Assembly: GCA_021401465.1 (NCBI GenBank)
Contig: JADDMT010000050.1
Coordinates: forward strand, 124,001 to 188,000
Length of the DNA: 64,000 nt
Origin: Teratosphaeria epicoccoides
Lineage: Eukaryota; Ascomycota; Dothideomycetes; Mycosphaerellales; Teratosphaeriaceae
Direction of reading: 5' to 3'
The notes below the pieces were generated by a model. The model ran no database searches. It saw only the letters and a program-made list of their open reading frames with translations, and was not told the origin of the DNA. The position numbers and the translations under genes are program-made. Positions 33,033-42,435 of this stretch are shown here, piece by piece. How positions within the stretch are numbered: the first letter of the stretch is position 1; each line of letters begins with the position of its first letter.

Positions 33033-35858
33033 ATGGCCGACTCTCTTTTTCAAGACATCCTGAAATTTTTGAATCAGGAGATTCAGGAACGGTCATTTTT
33101 CTTGGCGAATAGAGCTTCAATGGTACCAGACCTCCGACAACTATGGCTTCGGGCAACGACAGACCCCTACAGGATCCCAATCACGGCGCCCTGGGCCACA
33201 AAGGATATCGTCTATGTCTCTGTGGTTGGGAGCATTATGGTCGCAGCGGTTCTGGAATGGACCATGTGGCTCTTAGCATTTCTCTACTGCCTTCTCAAAG
33301 TGTACCAGAAGGCTGAAGGAGAGCAAAAATGGAGCATTCGGATCCTTGCCATAGTCAACATGCTATTCTTCATGGCAATGCGGCTGGTATTTCTACCAAT
33401 CATGATCGTCACACTGCCTTTGCCATCAAGATTCGTGCAGTACTTCCCAGTCCTGGCGACCCAGATTTTGCAAGATTTCGCATTCTACAGTTTTGCCGGA
33501 CTGTTGATTGTGCCTTGGCTATTCTGTGTCTTCAGTCTGGTGACACACAGTGTCGGTCGAACGCGGAGGATCAAGACCGTTTTGGATGAATACTCGGCGC
33601 CCAAGGTTGTCATCATCATGCCTTGCTACAACGAGGAGCCGGACGTGCTGCTGCGGACAATCCACTCGATCGTCGATTGTGACTACCCGCCGTCATGCAT
33701 GCATATATTCCTGTCCTTTGACGGTGACGCCGTCAATGACCTCTTCCTTAACACGATCGAGAAGCTTGACGTGCCGCTGTCGCTGGACTTCGCGAAGCAT
33801 CCCAGCATCGATGTCACGTATCGCGGGTCGAGAATCACAGTCTCGAGATTTCCTCATGGTGGCAAAAGGCACTGTCAGAAGAAGTCGTTCAAGCTCATCG
33901 ACAAGATATATGCAGAGTACCTGCGGCGAAATGACAACCTGTTCCTGCTGTTCATCGACTCGGATTGCATCCTGGACAAGGTATGCATCCAAAATTTCTT
34001 GTACGAGATGGAGCTCAAGCCGGGTAGCAAGCGCAACTCGCTGGCGATGACTGGTGTAATTACGTCAACAAGTGAGAGGAACAAGTTCATTACGGTCTTA
34101 CAGGACATGGAGTACATACATGGCCAGCTCTTCGAGCGATCGGTTGAATCGAGTCTTGGTGCTGTGACGTGCCTGCCAGGAGCCTTGACGATGTTACGAT
34201 TTTCTGCATTCCGGAGAATGTCAAAGTACTACTTTGCAGATAAGGCAGAGCAATGCGACGACATGTTCGACTTCGGCAAATGCCATTTGGGTGAAGATAG
34301 ATGGCTGACGCATCTGTTCATGATCGGTGCAAAGGAGCGGTACCAGATCCAGATGAACACTGGCGCCTTTTGCAAGACAGAGGCTGTACAGGGCTTCAGA
34401 AAACTGCTCAAGCAGAGACGGAGGTGGTTCCTAGGGTTCATTACCAACGAAGTGTGCATGCTGACTGACATCCGGCTTTGGAAGCGATACCCATTGCTCT
34501 GTCTCCTCAGGCTGGCACAAAACACCATTCGAACGACGGCATTGCTTTTCTTTATCATGCTATTCGCGCTGATGAGCACGGAGGAGACAGTTCACAACCT
34601 GCCGGTTGAGTTTATCGGTGTGTCGTTGGGCCTAAATTGGTTGCTGATGATCTACTTTGGCGCCAAGCTGGGTCGGTACAAGATCATGTTGTATCCATTG
34701 ATGTTCATCGTCAACCCGTTCATGAATTGGTTGTATATGGTCTATGGGATCTTCACCTGTGGTCAAAGAACGTGGGGTGGTCCCAGAGCAGATGCAGGCA
34801 AAGCCGATGCCAACACGACGCCCGAACAGGTCATCGAGAAGGCAGCCCAAGCTGGCGATGAGCTGAATGTGGTACCGGAGACGTTCAAGCCGGCTGTCCA
34901 AGCCCAGCACAGGATGCTGCACCGAGTCCCACTGCTTCCATCTGGTCGTTTGCAAGGCAGATTTGCGGCACCAGAGATCTTGCCTGGAGGATTCTTCCAG
35001 CAGGAGAACGATTCTGGTACTTTGTATTCCGACATGGCCCATCGCGATATCGAGGGCATGGTAGGCATGAAGGAGTGGAGGAGAGACAGCACGGACACGT
35101 TTTGGAGTACATCATCAATCGCGTTGCCGCGAAGAGTTGAGAGTCTGTTTGTCGATGACGGGGTCGCGATACCAAGAAGAACCCAACAACGCTCGCGATC
35201 GACGAGCAGGGAGCATGCATGGACAGATCTCGACCGCGTGATTATGAGCAATAGCGATGGTGTATACGGGCCATATCGCGCTTACAGACCCAGGGCGCCC
35301 TCCTTCGAATCTCGGCGATCAGAAGATTCGGCGCCCATGCACTTCAACATCCCAGAGCCATATTGGACGCTGCCGCAGCAATCGCAACCAACGGCAACAC
35401 GCGCGAGTAACATACCAGCGCAGCCGACAGCAAGTGCACGACCGCGACGGCATAGTTCGCCGCCTCCGGCTAGTGTAGGCCTCGGGCGAAGGAATTCATT
35501 TGATACACCAGTCGCTGGGCCGAGCCGGCGCTCGCTGGAGAGCGCCCTCGAGATGCCTGCAAATGCGACTGAGCGTCAGACCAGTAGGTTGCTCATGACA
35601 CCACAGAATAGTGCACATAGGACCGGCTCGAGTCCTCTGGCGAGGAAGAGCTTTGAGCGCGTTGCTAGCCCGCCGCGAGAGGACGATATCGGTACGCCGA
35701 TGGATGCATCACAGGTCATGGCATTGGAGCGTGAGTCTGCCAGAAGGGCATCGGAAGAGGCTGAAAGGAGGGGCAGGCGGTCGAGCGTGGGAAGGAGACC
35801 AAGAAAGTTGAGCAAGCAGAGACCGGGTGGAAGCAGCAGGGATTCGAGCAAAGATTGA
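33033..35858 (+). CDS. Chitin synthase, class VI/VII type (GT2 family)
   Basis: Single-exon membrane glycosyltransferase, 941 aa from the first in-frame ATG (MADSLFQDIL). Three N-terminal membrane segments (about residues 60-85, 108-135 and 155-180) precede a GT2 catalytic domain with VVIIMPCYNEEPD (about 191), LLFIDSDC, GEDRW (about 420) and KQRRRWFLG (about 460). EDR and QRRRW are signature motifs of chitin synthases. Three or more C-terminal membrane helices follow (LLFFIMLFALM, LNWLLMIYFGAKLG, LMFIVNPFMNWLYMVYGIFT), then a 300-residue disordered Ser/Arg-rich cytoplasmic tail. It has no myosin-like domain, so it is not class V/VII with a motor. It should act in the plasma membrane using UDP-GlcNAc. 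A CAG at 32998-33000 leaves open an upstream exon. Confidence 0.85.
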   Translation: MADSLFQDILKFLNQEIQERSFFLANRASMVPDLRQLWLRATTDPYRIPITAPWATKDIVYVSVVGSIMVAAVLEWTMWLLAFLYCLLKVYQKAEGEQKWSIRILAIVNMLFFMAMRLVFLPIMIVTLPLPSRFVQYFPVLATQILQDFAFYSFAGLLIVPWLFCVFSLVTHSVGRTRRIKTVLDEYSAPKVVIIMPCYNEEPDVLLRTIHSIVDCDYPPSCMHIFLSFDGDAVNDLFLNTIEKLDVPLSLDFAKHPSIDVTYRGSRITVSRFPHGGKRHCQKKSFKLIDKIYAEYLRRNDNLFLLFIDSDCILDKVCIQNFLYEMELKPGSKRNSLAMTGVITSTSERNKFITVLQDMEYIHGQLFERSVESSLGAVTCLPGALTMLRFSAFRRMSKYYFADKAEQCDDMFDFGKCHLGEDRWLTHLFMIGAKERYQIQMNTGAFCKTEAVQGFRKLLKQRRRWFLGFITNEVCMLTDIRLWKRYPLLCLLRLAQNTIRTTALLFFIMLFALMSTEETVHNLPVEFIGVSLGLNWLLMIYFGAKLGRYKIMLYPLMFIVNPFMNWLYMVYGIFTCGQRTWGGPRADAGKADANTTPEQVIEKAAQAGDELNVVPETFKPAVQAQHRMLHRVPLLPSGRLQGRFAAPEILPGGFFQQENDSGTLYSDMAHRDIEGMVGMKEWRRDSTDTFWSTSSIALPRRVESLFVDDGVAIPRRTQQRSRSTSREHAWTDLDRVIMSNSDGVYGPYRAYRPRAPSFESRRSEDSAPMHFNIPEPYWTLPQQSQPTATRASNIPAQPTASARPRRHSSPPPASVGLGRRNSFDTPVAGPSRRSLESALEMPANATERQTSRLLMTPQNSAHRTGSSPLARKSFERVASPPREDDIGTPMDASQVMALERESARRASEEAERRGRRSSVGRRPRKLSKQRPGGSSRDSSKD

Positions 35859-35959
35859 AGTGGAGATCTAGCGGGTTTGATGCATGGCAATCAGAACTGT
35901 TTGCATCGATGTATGTACACAAGGTAGCCTTATCGAGCTCTCGCCCTGCAGGCGTGCAC

Positions 35960-36186
35960 TAAACACTTTTTGCAACGTGTGCAAAGGGCCTTGCAGATGG
36001 CTCTGCGGACCTAGAAATAGTATAATGTCAGAGCTCAACACATTTTAAATGCCGTCGACTATTTGAAGCAATCAACGCGTCTCTTTTCGTGTAAAGTGCC
36101 TACATCAGATGTAATTTCTAGGGTCTGTAAGGCCGTCTGTAATGGACTCTGCAAAGCTGCCCTAGAAACATTGCAAAAAGTGTTTA
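35960..36186. repeat. Inverted repeat, possible small-element remnant
   Basis: TAAACACTTTTTGCAA at 35960-35975 is repeated exactly in inverted orientation at 36171-36186. Inward of these arms, GGCCTTGCAGA...GGACCTAGAAAT (35988-36018) matches, with indels, the inverse of 36114-36135 (GGCCTTACAGACCCTAGAAAT), so the palindrome is longer but degenerate. About 95 bp separate the inner arms. It could be a MITE-like remnant or a local inverted duplication. The right arm lies within the 3' part of the minus-strand ORF. Confidence 0.7.
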
Positions 36187-37228
36187 CTAAGCAACAGGTT
36201 CGCGTCGTCACGACCGCCTGATAGCGTGATTTCCGCTGCAAGCAGGCTAGCAGACTGATTACGAGGTCCGAAATAACTCTACGCACAGCAAGCGCTTCTG
36301 ATCGCCATGCCAGCGTTGAAGGCAGAGTCTCAAAGCGCATTGCAGGCGGACAGACCACGTCTTTTCGCGAAGTTCCAGGCGCTCGTGTTGGCGTGGCGAT
36401 CGCAGGCCGGGCGGACGACTTTAAATTCCTGCTTCGGTGCATGTGGCTAAAGCGCGGGCTGCTGTTAACATACGGAACATCGGCAACAGATGGTGATGAG
36501 TAACATGCTAGACGTGGATAGAGCAGCAAGATAGGATTCTCAGACGGAGAAGCGCTGCGGATTGGAGCACGCCTGCCACACGTCTTTGCAGCGTCGTGAC
36601 CCTCTCGAATCTCAGGTTTGATCTCTGAAAGTTCGCACTCACTCAGGGAATGGCTCCTGGGAATGCTGGCAAGCTGGGGTGTAGCTGCTGGTTGCACATG
36701 TATGCGACCAGGCCTGGTCCTTGGTCGTCCGAAGCCACGCAATTCATCATACCTTATATTGCCAATGGACCACAGTCGGACGTGCTTGCATTCGCAGTGC
36801 TTCCCAGGACATGCAGAAAGGTCTGAGGTCCAGTTATACACACGGAGGGACATCGGACCACCACGTGTGGCGTTGAGACAGTATGTGCTTGTCCAGATCT
36901 TGAAAGGCTTGGCGGCTGGCAGTGCCTTGGAACATCGAATACGGTTCGTCAGGCCGGATACTTTTGCCGGGAAGACCCAGCAAAGTTGCGAAGTACCTTG
37001 CTGTGCATCTTGCTCGTATGCCTGAGCAAGTGTTCCAGCCATGTTCGTCTGTACAATAAGCAAGGTTCGCTGGTCGGTTGACATGCGAAATGACAATGTG
37101 TAGATTCGCGACGAATATTCTTGTCTCCATGTCATTACACTTCGCCCCAACGACTCAAACACCATCCCCGCACACGCTTGGTAGCGCGGTATCTTACCGT
37201 TGAACCAAGGACCACCCCTTGACGGCAC
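36059..37228 (-). CDS. Orphan 389-codon ORF, unrecognised
   Basis: An uninterrupted minus-strand frame of 389 codons, opening on GTG with its first ATG 22 codons in (GMVFESLGRSVMTWRQ). It is rich in Arg, Ser, Thr, Pro and Cys (for example LSACPGKHCECKHVRLW), has no signal peptide or membrane helix, and I recognise no domain. It is longer than the other unexplained ORFs in the window, which argues mildly for a real or recently dead gene; the odd composition and the inverted-repeat arm at its 3' end argue against it. It lies opposite in strand to both neighbours. Confidence 0.35.
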   Translation of the reverse strand: MPSRGGPWFNGKIPRYQACAGMVFESLGRSVMTWRQEYSSRIYTLSFRMSTDQRTLLIVQTNMAGTLAQAYEQDAQQGTSQLCWVFPAKVSGLTNRIRCSKALPAAKPFKIWTSTYCLNATRGGPMSLRVYNWTSDLSACPGKHCECKHVRLWSIGNIRYDELRGFGRPRTRPGRIHVQPAATPQLASIPRSHSLSECELSEIKPEIREGHDAAKTCGRRAPIRSASPSENPILLLYPRLACYSSPSVADVPYVNSSPRFSHMHRSRNLKSSARPAIATPTRAPGTSRKDVVCPPAMRFETLPSTLAWRSEALAVRRVISDLVISLLACLQRKSRYQAVVTTRTCCLVNTFCNVSRAALQSPLQTALQTLEITSDVGTLHEKRRVDCFK

Positions 37229-37765
37229 CGTCTCGAACTGTTTGCCTTCTCGATGCTTTTGGACGGTTGTTAATGATGGTGGCCTCTGCTCGGTCTCGAG
37301 CCTTTCGCCAGGAAGTCAACGTCACCGACGAACGAACATTTGCATGTTTCTACGAATCTGTCTGCTGTTCTGGCAAGGCTAGACCATCGCTGCTACCATA
37401 GAAGCATTCATTAATTGGTCGGGGGTGTGCATGTGCATGTAATTGACCCCATGAGTTACCGTCATACACCCTCAGCCGCTCCAGCCCACCTGCAGGTGCA
37501 GCCCAGTAAGCCTTTACGACGGACGGTCTGTGCCGCAGGTACGGAGGTGTGCTCCACCCGACTCCTCTCGTCGACCTCCACACCAGAGTTACCCAGCACC
37601 ACTCCACAGTATTAACCCACGATCGGATGTGGAGCGAGGTCGACAGTCTTGACACTCACGAGTAACATATACTACTATCCTTCGAGATTTCCTCGATATA
37701 GACAACCAACGCATGAGCGAGTCGCGCTCGAGATAGACCTGGCGTGACGCCATAGATTCACACAG

Positions 37766-40321
37766 ATGGCGCCGAATATGTTACGACCACAGCCGTCGCG
37801 AGCTTCATCACATGCAACTCCAGCATATGAGGATATGAATGATGGCCAAGCCCAAGTGTCTCAAGCGGGGCGCTCGGCGACGAACCTCGCTGCTGCTGCT
37901 TACGCACAATCATTACGGCAGGAGGCGCGGCCGACTACGCGACCGGCAAATCTATTACGGAAGAAGAGCAGGCCTGCAGGGCAGAATGAGGAAGCAGCGA
38001 TACCTGATTCAGTGCCTTCCACACCAGCACAGCATCAAAATACCATTCTGCCAAGACATGGCCAGACGTTGCAACATCCTGGCCTCCAGGCCACCCGTTC
38101 CAATGCTGCGAGTCCAATCAGGAAAAACAGCGACGAAGGGTCGGCAAAAAGCGTATCTGCGCCTTCGACGAATTCTTCGGGAGGGTCAAAGTCTTCCACG
38201 GCGGCAGGCGCAGCCCTTGCAGTCCAGCTTGGGTTGACACCTTCGACATCCGATGGCGCCTATACACCAAGACAGCCACTATTGCGTCCCGGAGTACCGC
38301 AGAACGACTCTAATCTAAGCCTCGCCCGACAGAGGACACCAACGTCAGTGCGAGACCTGGGCACTGACTACGATCGTTACTATAATCCATTTGCTACAAG
38401 GGAGAATTCGCGAAATAATTCCTCCACGAATCTCACAGCGACGGTCCCGACCACGAGGGGCGGTTCATCGACGCATCTCATGGCAGGCTATGAGCAAGGC
38501 GTCTCCCACGCAGATTTGTCGAGTCGGCTTGCCGACACTTTTACAAACACCAAGCGGTTATCAAACCCGTTTGATTCTCGGCCTCCCACGTCACCCGGTA
38601 CGCCGACGCGGCATGGGGTCCCAGAAATGACAGAAAAGAATAAGTCATCTGTCGGCGTGGCTACTGTCCCATTAATACCGCCGCAAAGAAATGGCACTCC
38701 GGCGTTTATCCGAGAGGCTGACCCAGAGAAGGCTGGCTTCTTCCCGTATCTCGATGATCGCTTGGGTGCGCCTCAGTACGCACTCCCACTTTATTCGGAC
38801 GAGAAAGAGGACGATGATGACCTGCACATGCCAATGTGGGACGATGACGTGAGATTGAAGCCAAAATTTAAGGACCACTTTACTCGGGAGAATATCGTCA
38901 GCACTTTCGGCCTGGTCTTCATGGTGGCAGGTCTACTGCTTGTCTTTGTGGTCTTGCCAGTTGTGTCGTACACCGGCACAAGCCTCTTCTCGTATCCCTA
39001 CGACACTCCTATTGATGACATGCTCATACCCGGAAAAGCTGAGCCTTGGGCAACCGTCAACAACAAGCATTACGCCCTTATGAGCAACATCAGAACTGGT
39101 CTCATCGATCCGGACACGCCCAGCTCTGCCAGCACTCGGAAAGGCGTGAACGGTGACACTTACAATCTGGTATTCAGCGATGAATTCAATGCGAACAACA
39201 GGACGTTCTACCCTGGTGATGATCCTTTCTGGTTTGGCTTCAATGGGTGGTATGGCGCCACGATGGATTTGGAATGGTATGATCCCGATGCCATCAACAC
39301 CGGTGACGGCACTCTTCAACTGCAATTGGACAAGTTTGCTAACCACGATGTGAACTACCGTTCTGGCATGCTCAACTCGTGGAATCAGCTCTGTTTCAAG
39401 GGCGGCATCTTCGAGGTGTCAGTCTCGCTTCCGGGTCCTGCTGGTGTGCACGGATGGTGGCCTGGTATCTGGTCGATGGGCAATCTCGGGCGACCTGGCT
39501 ATCTCGCCACCACGGATGGTCTCTGGCCGTACACATACAACTCCTGTGATGCCGGCATTACGCCAAACCAGTCTTCGACTGATGGTATCAACTATCTTCC
39601 GGGTCAGCGCCTGCCATCATGTACTTGCGAGGGTGAGGATCATCCAACACCCGGGCAAGGTCGTGGAGCACCAGAGATCGACATCGCTGAGGTGTCCGCT
39701 GATTGGGGAGGCGAGGGATATTCTGTCGCAACACAGTCTTTCCAGGTCGCTCCCTTCGATCCATGGTGGTACCCCAACTACGAGTTCATGGAGACCCCCG
39801 ATTACCAATTGTCCTTTGTAAACACATACACCGGTGGACCATACCAGCAAGCCGTGTCGACGACTACCATGCTCAACAACGAGTGGTACGACGGCAAGCA
39901 ATACCAGAAGTTTGCATATGAGTACGTGCCGGGCGGTGATAAGAACTCCTTTCTGGCTTGGACCATTGGCAATCAAGAGATGATGAAGTTCGATGCTCGC
40001 GCTATTGGTCCGAATGGGAATATCAAACAGCGATATATTTCGGAGGAGCCGATGTCCATCATCATGAACTTGGGCTTTTCGACCTCCTGGGTGAGCATCG
40101 ACTGGGCTAAGCTGTCGTTTCCAACGGTCATGAGGATCGATTATGTGCGCTGGTATCAGAAGGAAGGGCAGGAGAGCGTGACTTGCGATCCGGAAGGCTT
40201 CGAGACCACAGCTTACATCGCGAGTCACCCGGAGCCATACAACAATCCCAATTTGACAAGATGGCACGAAACACCATACGACTGGCCGAAGAATACGCTT
40301 ATGAATGGATGCAGCGCATGA
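37766..40321 (+). CDS. KRE6: KRE6/SKN1-type beta-1,6-glucan synthesis protein (GH16)
   Basis: Single-exon 851-aa type II membrane protein. The cytoplasmic N-terminus (about 375 residues) is disordered and Ser/Thr/Pro-rich. One transmembrane helix follows at about 380-402 (FGLVFMVAGLLLVFVVLPVV), then a lumenal GH16-like domain (about 465-825) with FSDEFN, GGIFEVSVSLPG, WPGIWSMGN and the active-site-type EIDIAEVS at about 637-644. The CEGEDHPTPGQGRGAPEIDI segment is typical of KRE6/SKN1. Yeast Kre6 works in ER/Golgi and plasma membrane and is needed for beta-1,6-glucan, although a direct transglycosidase activity is still inferred. It ends in NGCSA. The next same-strand neighbour upstream is a chitin synthase. 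Confidence 0.92.
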   Translation: MAPNMLRPQPSRASSHATPAYEDMNDGQAQVSQAGRSATNLAAAAYAQSLRQEARPTTRPANLLRKKSRPAGQNEEAAIPDSVPSTPAQHQNTILPRHGQTLQHPGLQATRSNAASPIRKNSDEGSAKSVSAPSTNSSGGSKSSTAAGAALAVQLGLTPSTSDGAYTPRQPLLRPGVPQNDSNLSLARQRTPTSVRDLGTDYDRYYNPFATRENSRNNSSTNLTATVPTTRGGSSTHLMAGYEQGVSHADLSSRLADTFTNTKRLSNPFDSRPPTSPGTPTRHGVPEMTEKNKSSVGVATVPLIPPQRNGTPAFIREADPEKAGFFPYLDDRLGAPQYALPLYSDEKEDDDDLHMPMWDDDVRLKPKFKDHFTRENIVSTFGLVFMVAGLLLVFVVLPVVSYTGTSLFSYPYDTPIDDMLIPGKAEPWATVNNKHYALMSNIRTGLIDPDTPSSASTRKGVNGDTYNLVFSDEFNANNRTFYPGDDPFWFGFNGWYGATMDLEWYDPDAINTGDGTLQLQLDKFANHDVNYRSGMLNSWNQLCFKGGIFEVSVSLPGPAGVHGWWPGIWSMGNLGRPGYLATTDGLWPYTYNSCDAGITPNQSSTDGINYLPGQRLPSCTCEGEDHPTPGQGRGAPEIDIAEVSADWGGEGYSVATQSFQVAPFDPWWYPNYEFMETPDYQLSFVNTYTGGPYQQAVSTTTMLNNEWYDGKQYQKFAYEYVPGGDKNSFLAWTIGNQEMMKFDARAIGPNGNIKQRYISEEPMSIIMNLGFSTSWVSIDWAKLSFPTVMRIDYVRWYQKEGQESVTCDPEGFETTAYIASHPEPYNNPNLTRWHETPYDWPKNTLMNGCSA

Positions 40322-40979
40322 TTGCGTTTGCCAGTGTCGCGGCGTGAGCATGCATGATGGCTGCTTGAGCAGATAGAAGAAGAGTTGCAAAGAGAATCTG
40401 GAAAACAAAGCGTCCCCTTGGAGTGGGTTCACGTGGGACGTTCACAGCATTGCACCGGCACAGAGCCGTCGCATTGCGGTGCATGCTCGGCTGGACAAGG
40501 ATCGCGCGATACAGGTATAATGTGTACACGGCACAAGACAGCTCGACATCCCGAGCCCGCAGGAGGGTTATCGGGAGTTGACGCACGTTCTCTTGCAAGA
40601 CATCAGCCGGTTTTGAGATTTCGGCACCTTCCTTGGGGTGTGGCTGCGGCATATGTCGGGATCTGTACTATTACTAGCAGGGGTACGCCACCTTGACGGC
40701 GGGATGGCAACAGCACGCAAGCGCTGTGGCGTATGCATGAGGAAACGGGGTTTGCATGTGTTGCTATGTGATGGCGCTCAAGACGCGGAGCTTGGCACAC
40801 GCGCATAATGATACGGGATACGGGATATGAGCTCAAGCTAGTTGTAAATACCGCGCATCAATGCCATGTGCTGCATTGACCTAATTTTCGCCTGCGCAAG
40901 AGCAGGATGCGCAATTAGGTGTGCTGACTGATTGAGTCGATCGCTCGTATCCCACCTGTGATTCTGCTGCGCTGTTGAT

Positions 40980-41009
40980 CATGTCTACACATGTCTACCC
41001 ATGTCTACA
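40980..41009. repeat. Three 10-bp tandem repeats
   Basis: catgtctaca, catgtctacc, catgtctaca occur head to tail, in the probable 3' UTR region of the 2EXR gene. Likely replication slippage. Confidence 0.9.
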
Positions 41010-41077
41010 GAGTGCCGTGCTTCAGTGTCCGCCAATCCAAACATCATGCACTGGCCGTAATGTCTCCACAAGTCTCG

Positions 41078-41126
41078 TCCATCAGCAAGATACCACCTCC
41101 ATCAGCAAGATACCAAGTCCATCAGC
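41078..41126. repeat. 20-bp tandem repeat, about 2.4 copies
   Basis: A 20-bp unit beginning tccatcagcaagatacca is repeated at 41078 and 41098 with differences only in the last two bases, with a partial third copy from 41118. It lies about 50 bp beyond the stop of the minus-strand 2EXR gene, so probably in its 3' UTR. Confidence 0.9.
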
Positions 41127-41172
41127 TGATCACCAAACCCTCGGTGCCAGTTGTGTTTCTCAGTGCACATCA

Positions 41173-42435
41173 CTACTCCTTCTTCGTCGATCCAACGAGC
41201 TGCAGCTTAGCCTTAACCAGCTCCTGCAGCTTCGACTCCACTTCCTCGTGGTGCGGGCCAAGCTCATCACACTTCACGTTGCACGGTGCTCTGCAGTCCA
41301 CGTCTGTGCGTCCCTTGCAGATCCAACACCTCTCCGGATCCTCAAGCTGCAACAGATCGACCGCATCAACTCGTGTATCACTGTCCTCCTCATTCTTCTT
41401 CTTCTTGTGCACAGCCCACAGCAGAGCAGCACAGTCAGCCACAACGCGCTCGAGGCCGGGCCATCGATTCCATCTAGTGCTTGTGCGACAAGCTAGCTCA
41501 TGGCTGAGCTTGATGGACTGCAGATCTTGCGCATCTTTGAGCATGTTGAAGACGTTTTGCGCGCGCTTCTTGACGTATGCGGTTGTGCGCCATGTGAGGA
41601 TGAACTTGACCTGACGAAGGTGCTTGCGCATCGTCCCAATGGCCTCGAGAAAGACCTCCGACGCCATCACTGAGTCGAACCTGAACGTGTGGCACCCGTA
41701 GAGGACTGGAGCTGTCTCTTGGAAAAGCTGTTTGTTTACGCGGAGCAATGAAGCGTTGCTTGGGGTCTGCTCTGACCATTTGCCTGTGGTCTTGTCCCAG
41801 GGCCCAGGTCCACCGTGATACTGGTATCCCATCTGGACAGGGCGGCGCGTGAGTCCTTTGGGCTTATACGCGTCGATGTTGACGGTGTTCTTGGTGTTCA
41901 GGAGGACGAGATCGTAGATCATGGTGCGGAGCTCCGGAGGCAAGTCCAGAAAGCGGAAGTACTCAGTTGGCTCGACAGGCTCCAGCATCAGCACATGACG
42001 ACCTTTGAACGTGCCCTCAGTCAGGATGATCTATGCGTGCAGTCAGTGATACAGTCCGGTCAACAGAAAGGGATGCGACTTACCGGCTTGAGCTTGAACT
42101 CCGCGGTGTGCTGGACTTCAACGACCTGTGCGAACTTCCGAGCTTTGGTGTTCCACTGCGAATGTCAGTCTTGAACCAGTATCTGACAGCCCTCGATTTC
42201 GATGCTTGCTTACTTGCGAAGCGGCGTCGAGAAGCTTGCCCGAAGTAACCTTTGAAGTAGTCGTCCACAGCTTGAAGCCCTCAGCCTCATCCGTGGCCTC
42301 CCTGCCATCGTCATCTCTGCCTGGGTGGTAAGAGATCATTTCACCATCGTCGATGTTCCTGTCAACCTCATCATATTCCGACTCTGCGTAGCAGCGTGGG
42401 GCGACGGCGCCAGTTTGCTGTCGCGTGCGTGGCAT
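41173..42435 (-). CDS. 2EXR (F-box-like) domain protein
   Basis: Three exons on the minus strand: 42214-42435, 42084-42155 and 41173-42030, giving 383 aa with phases closing (donors GTAAGC and GTAAGT; acceptors CAG and TAG). The hallmark FRFLDLPPELRTMIYDLVL begins the 2EXR/F-box-like module common in plant-associated ascomycetes, followed by SLLRVNKQLFQETAPVLYG, its second conserved helix. Near the C-terminus Cys-x2-Cys pairs occur (RCWICKGR, CRAPCNVKC), which might bind metal. The function of 2EXR proteins is largely unknown; an adaptor role is inferred from the F-box resemblance. The first exon could begin 16 codons earlier (MTGALLRATW), but MPRTRQQTG is preferred. Confidence 0.8.

Larger units (their letters stand above)
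35859..37765. other. Intergenic region with inverted repeat and orphan ORF
   Basis: 1.9 kb between two plus-strand wall-biosynthesis genes. It contains a perfect 16-bp inverted repeat with degenerate extended arms (35960-36186), a 1.17-kb minus-strand ORF (36059-37228), and, at the right end, the KRE6 promoter. Nothing else is recognisable. Confidence 0.55.
40322..41172. other. Convergent 3' intergenic region with tandem repeats
   Basis: Lies between the KRE6 stop (plus) and the 2EXR-protein stop (minus), so it holds two 3' UTRs. It contains two unrelated short tandem repeats (listed separately) and no supported gene. Confidence 0.6.
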
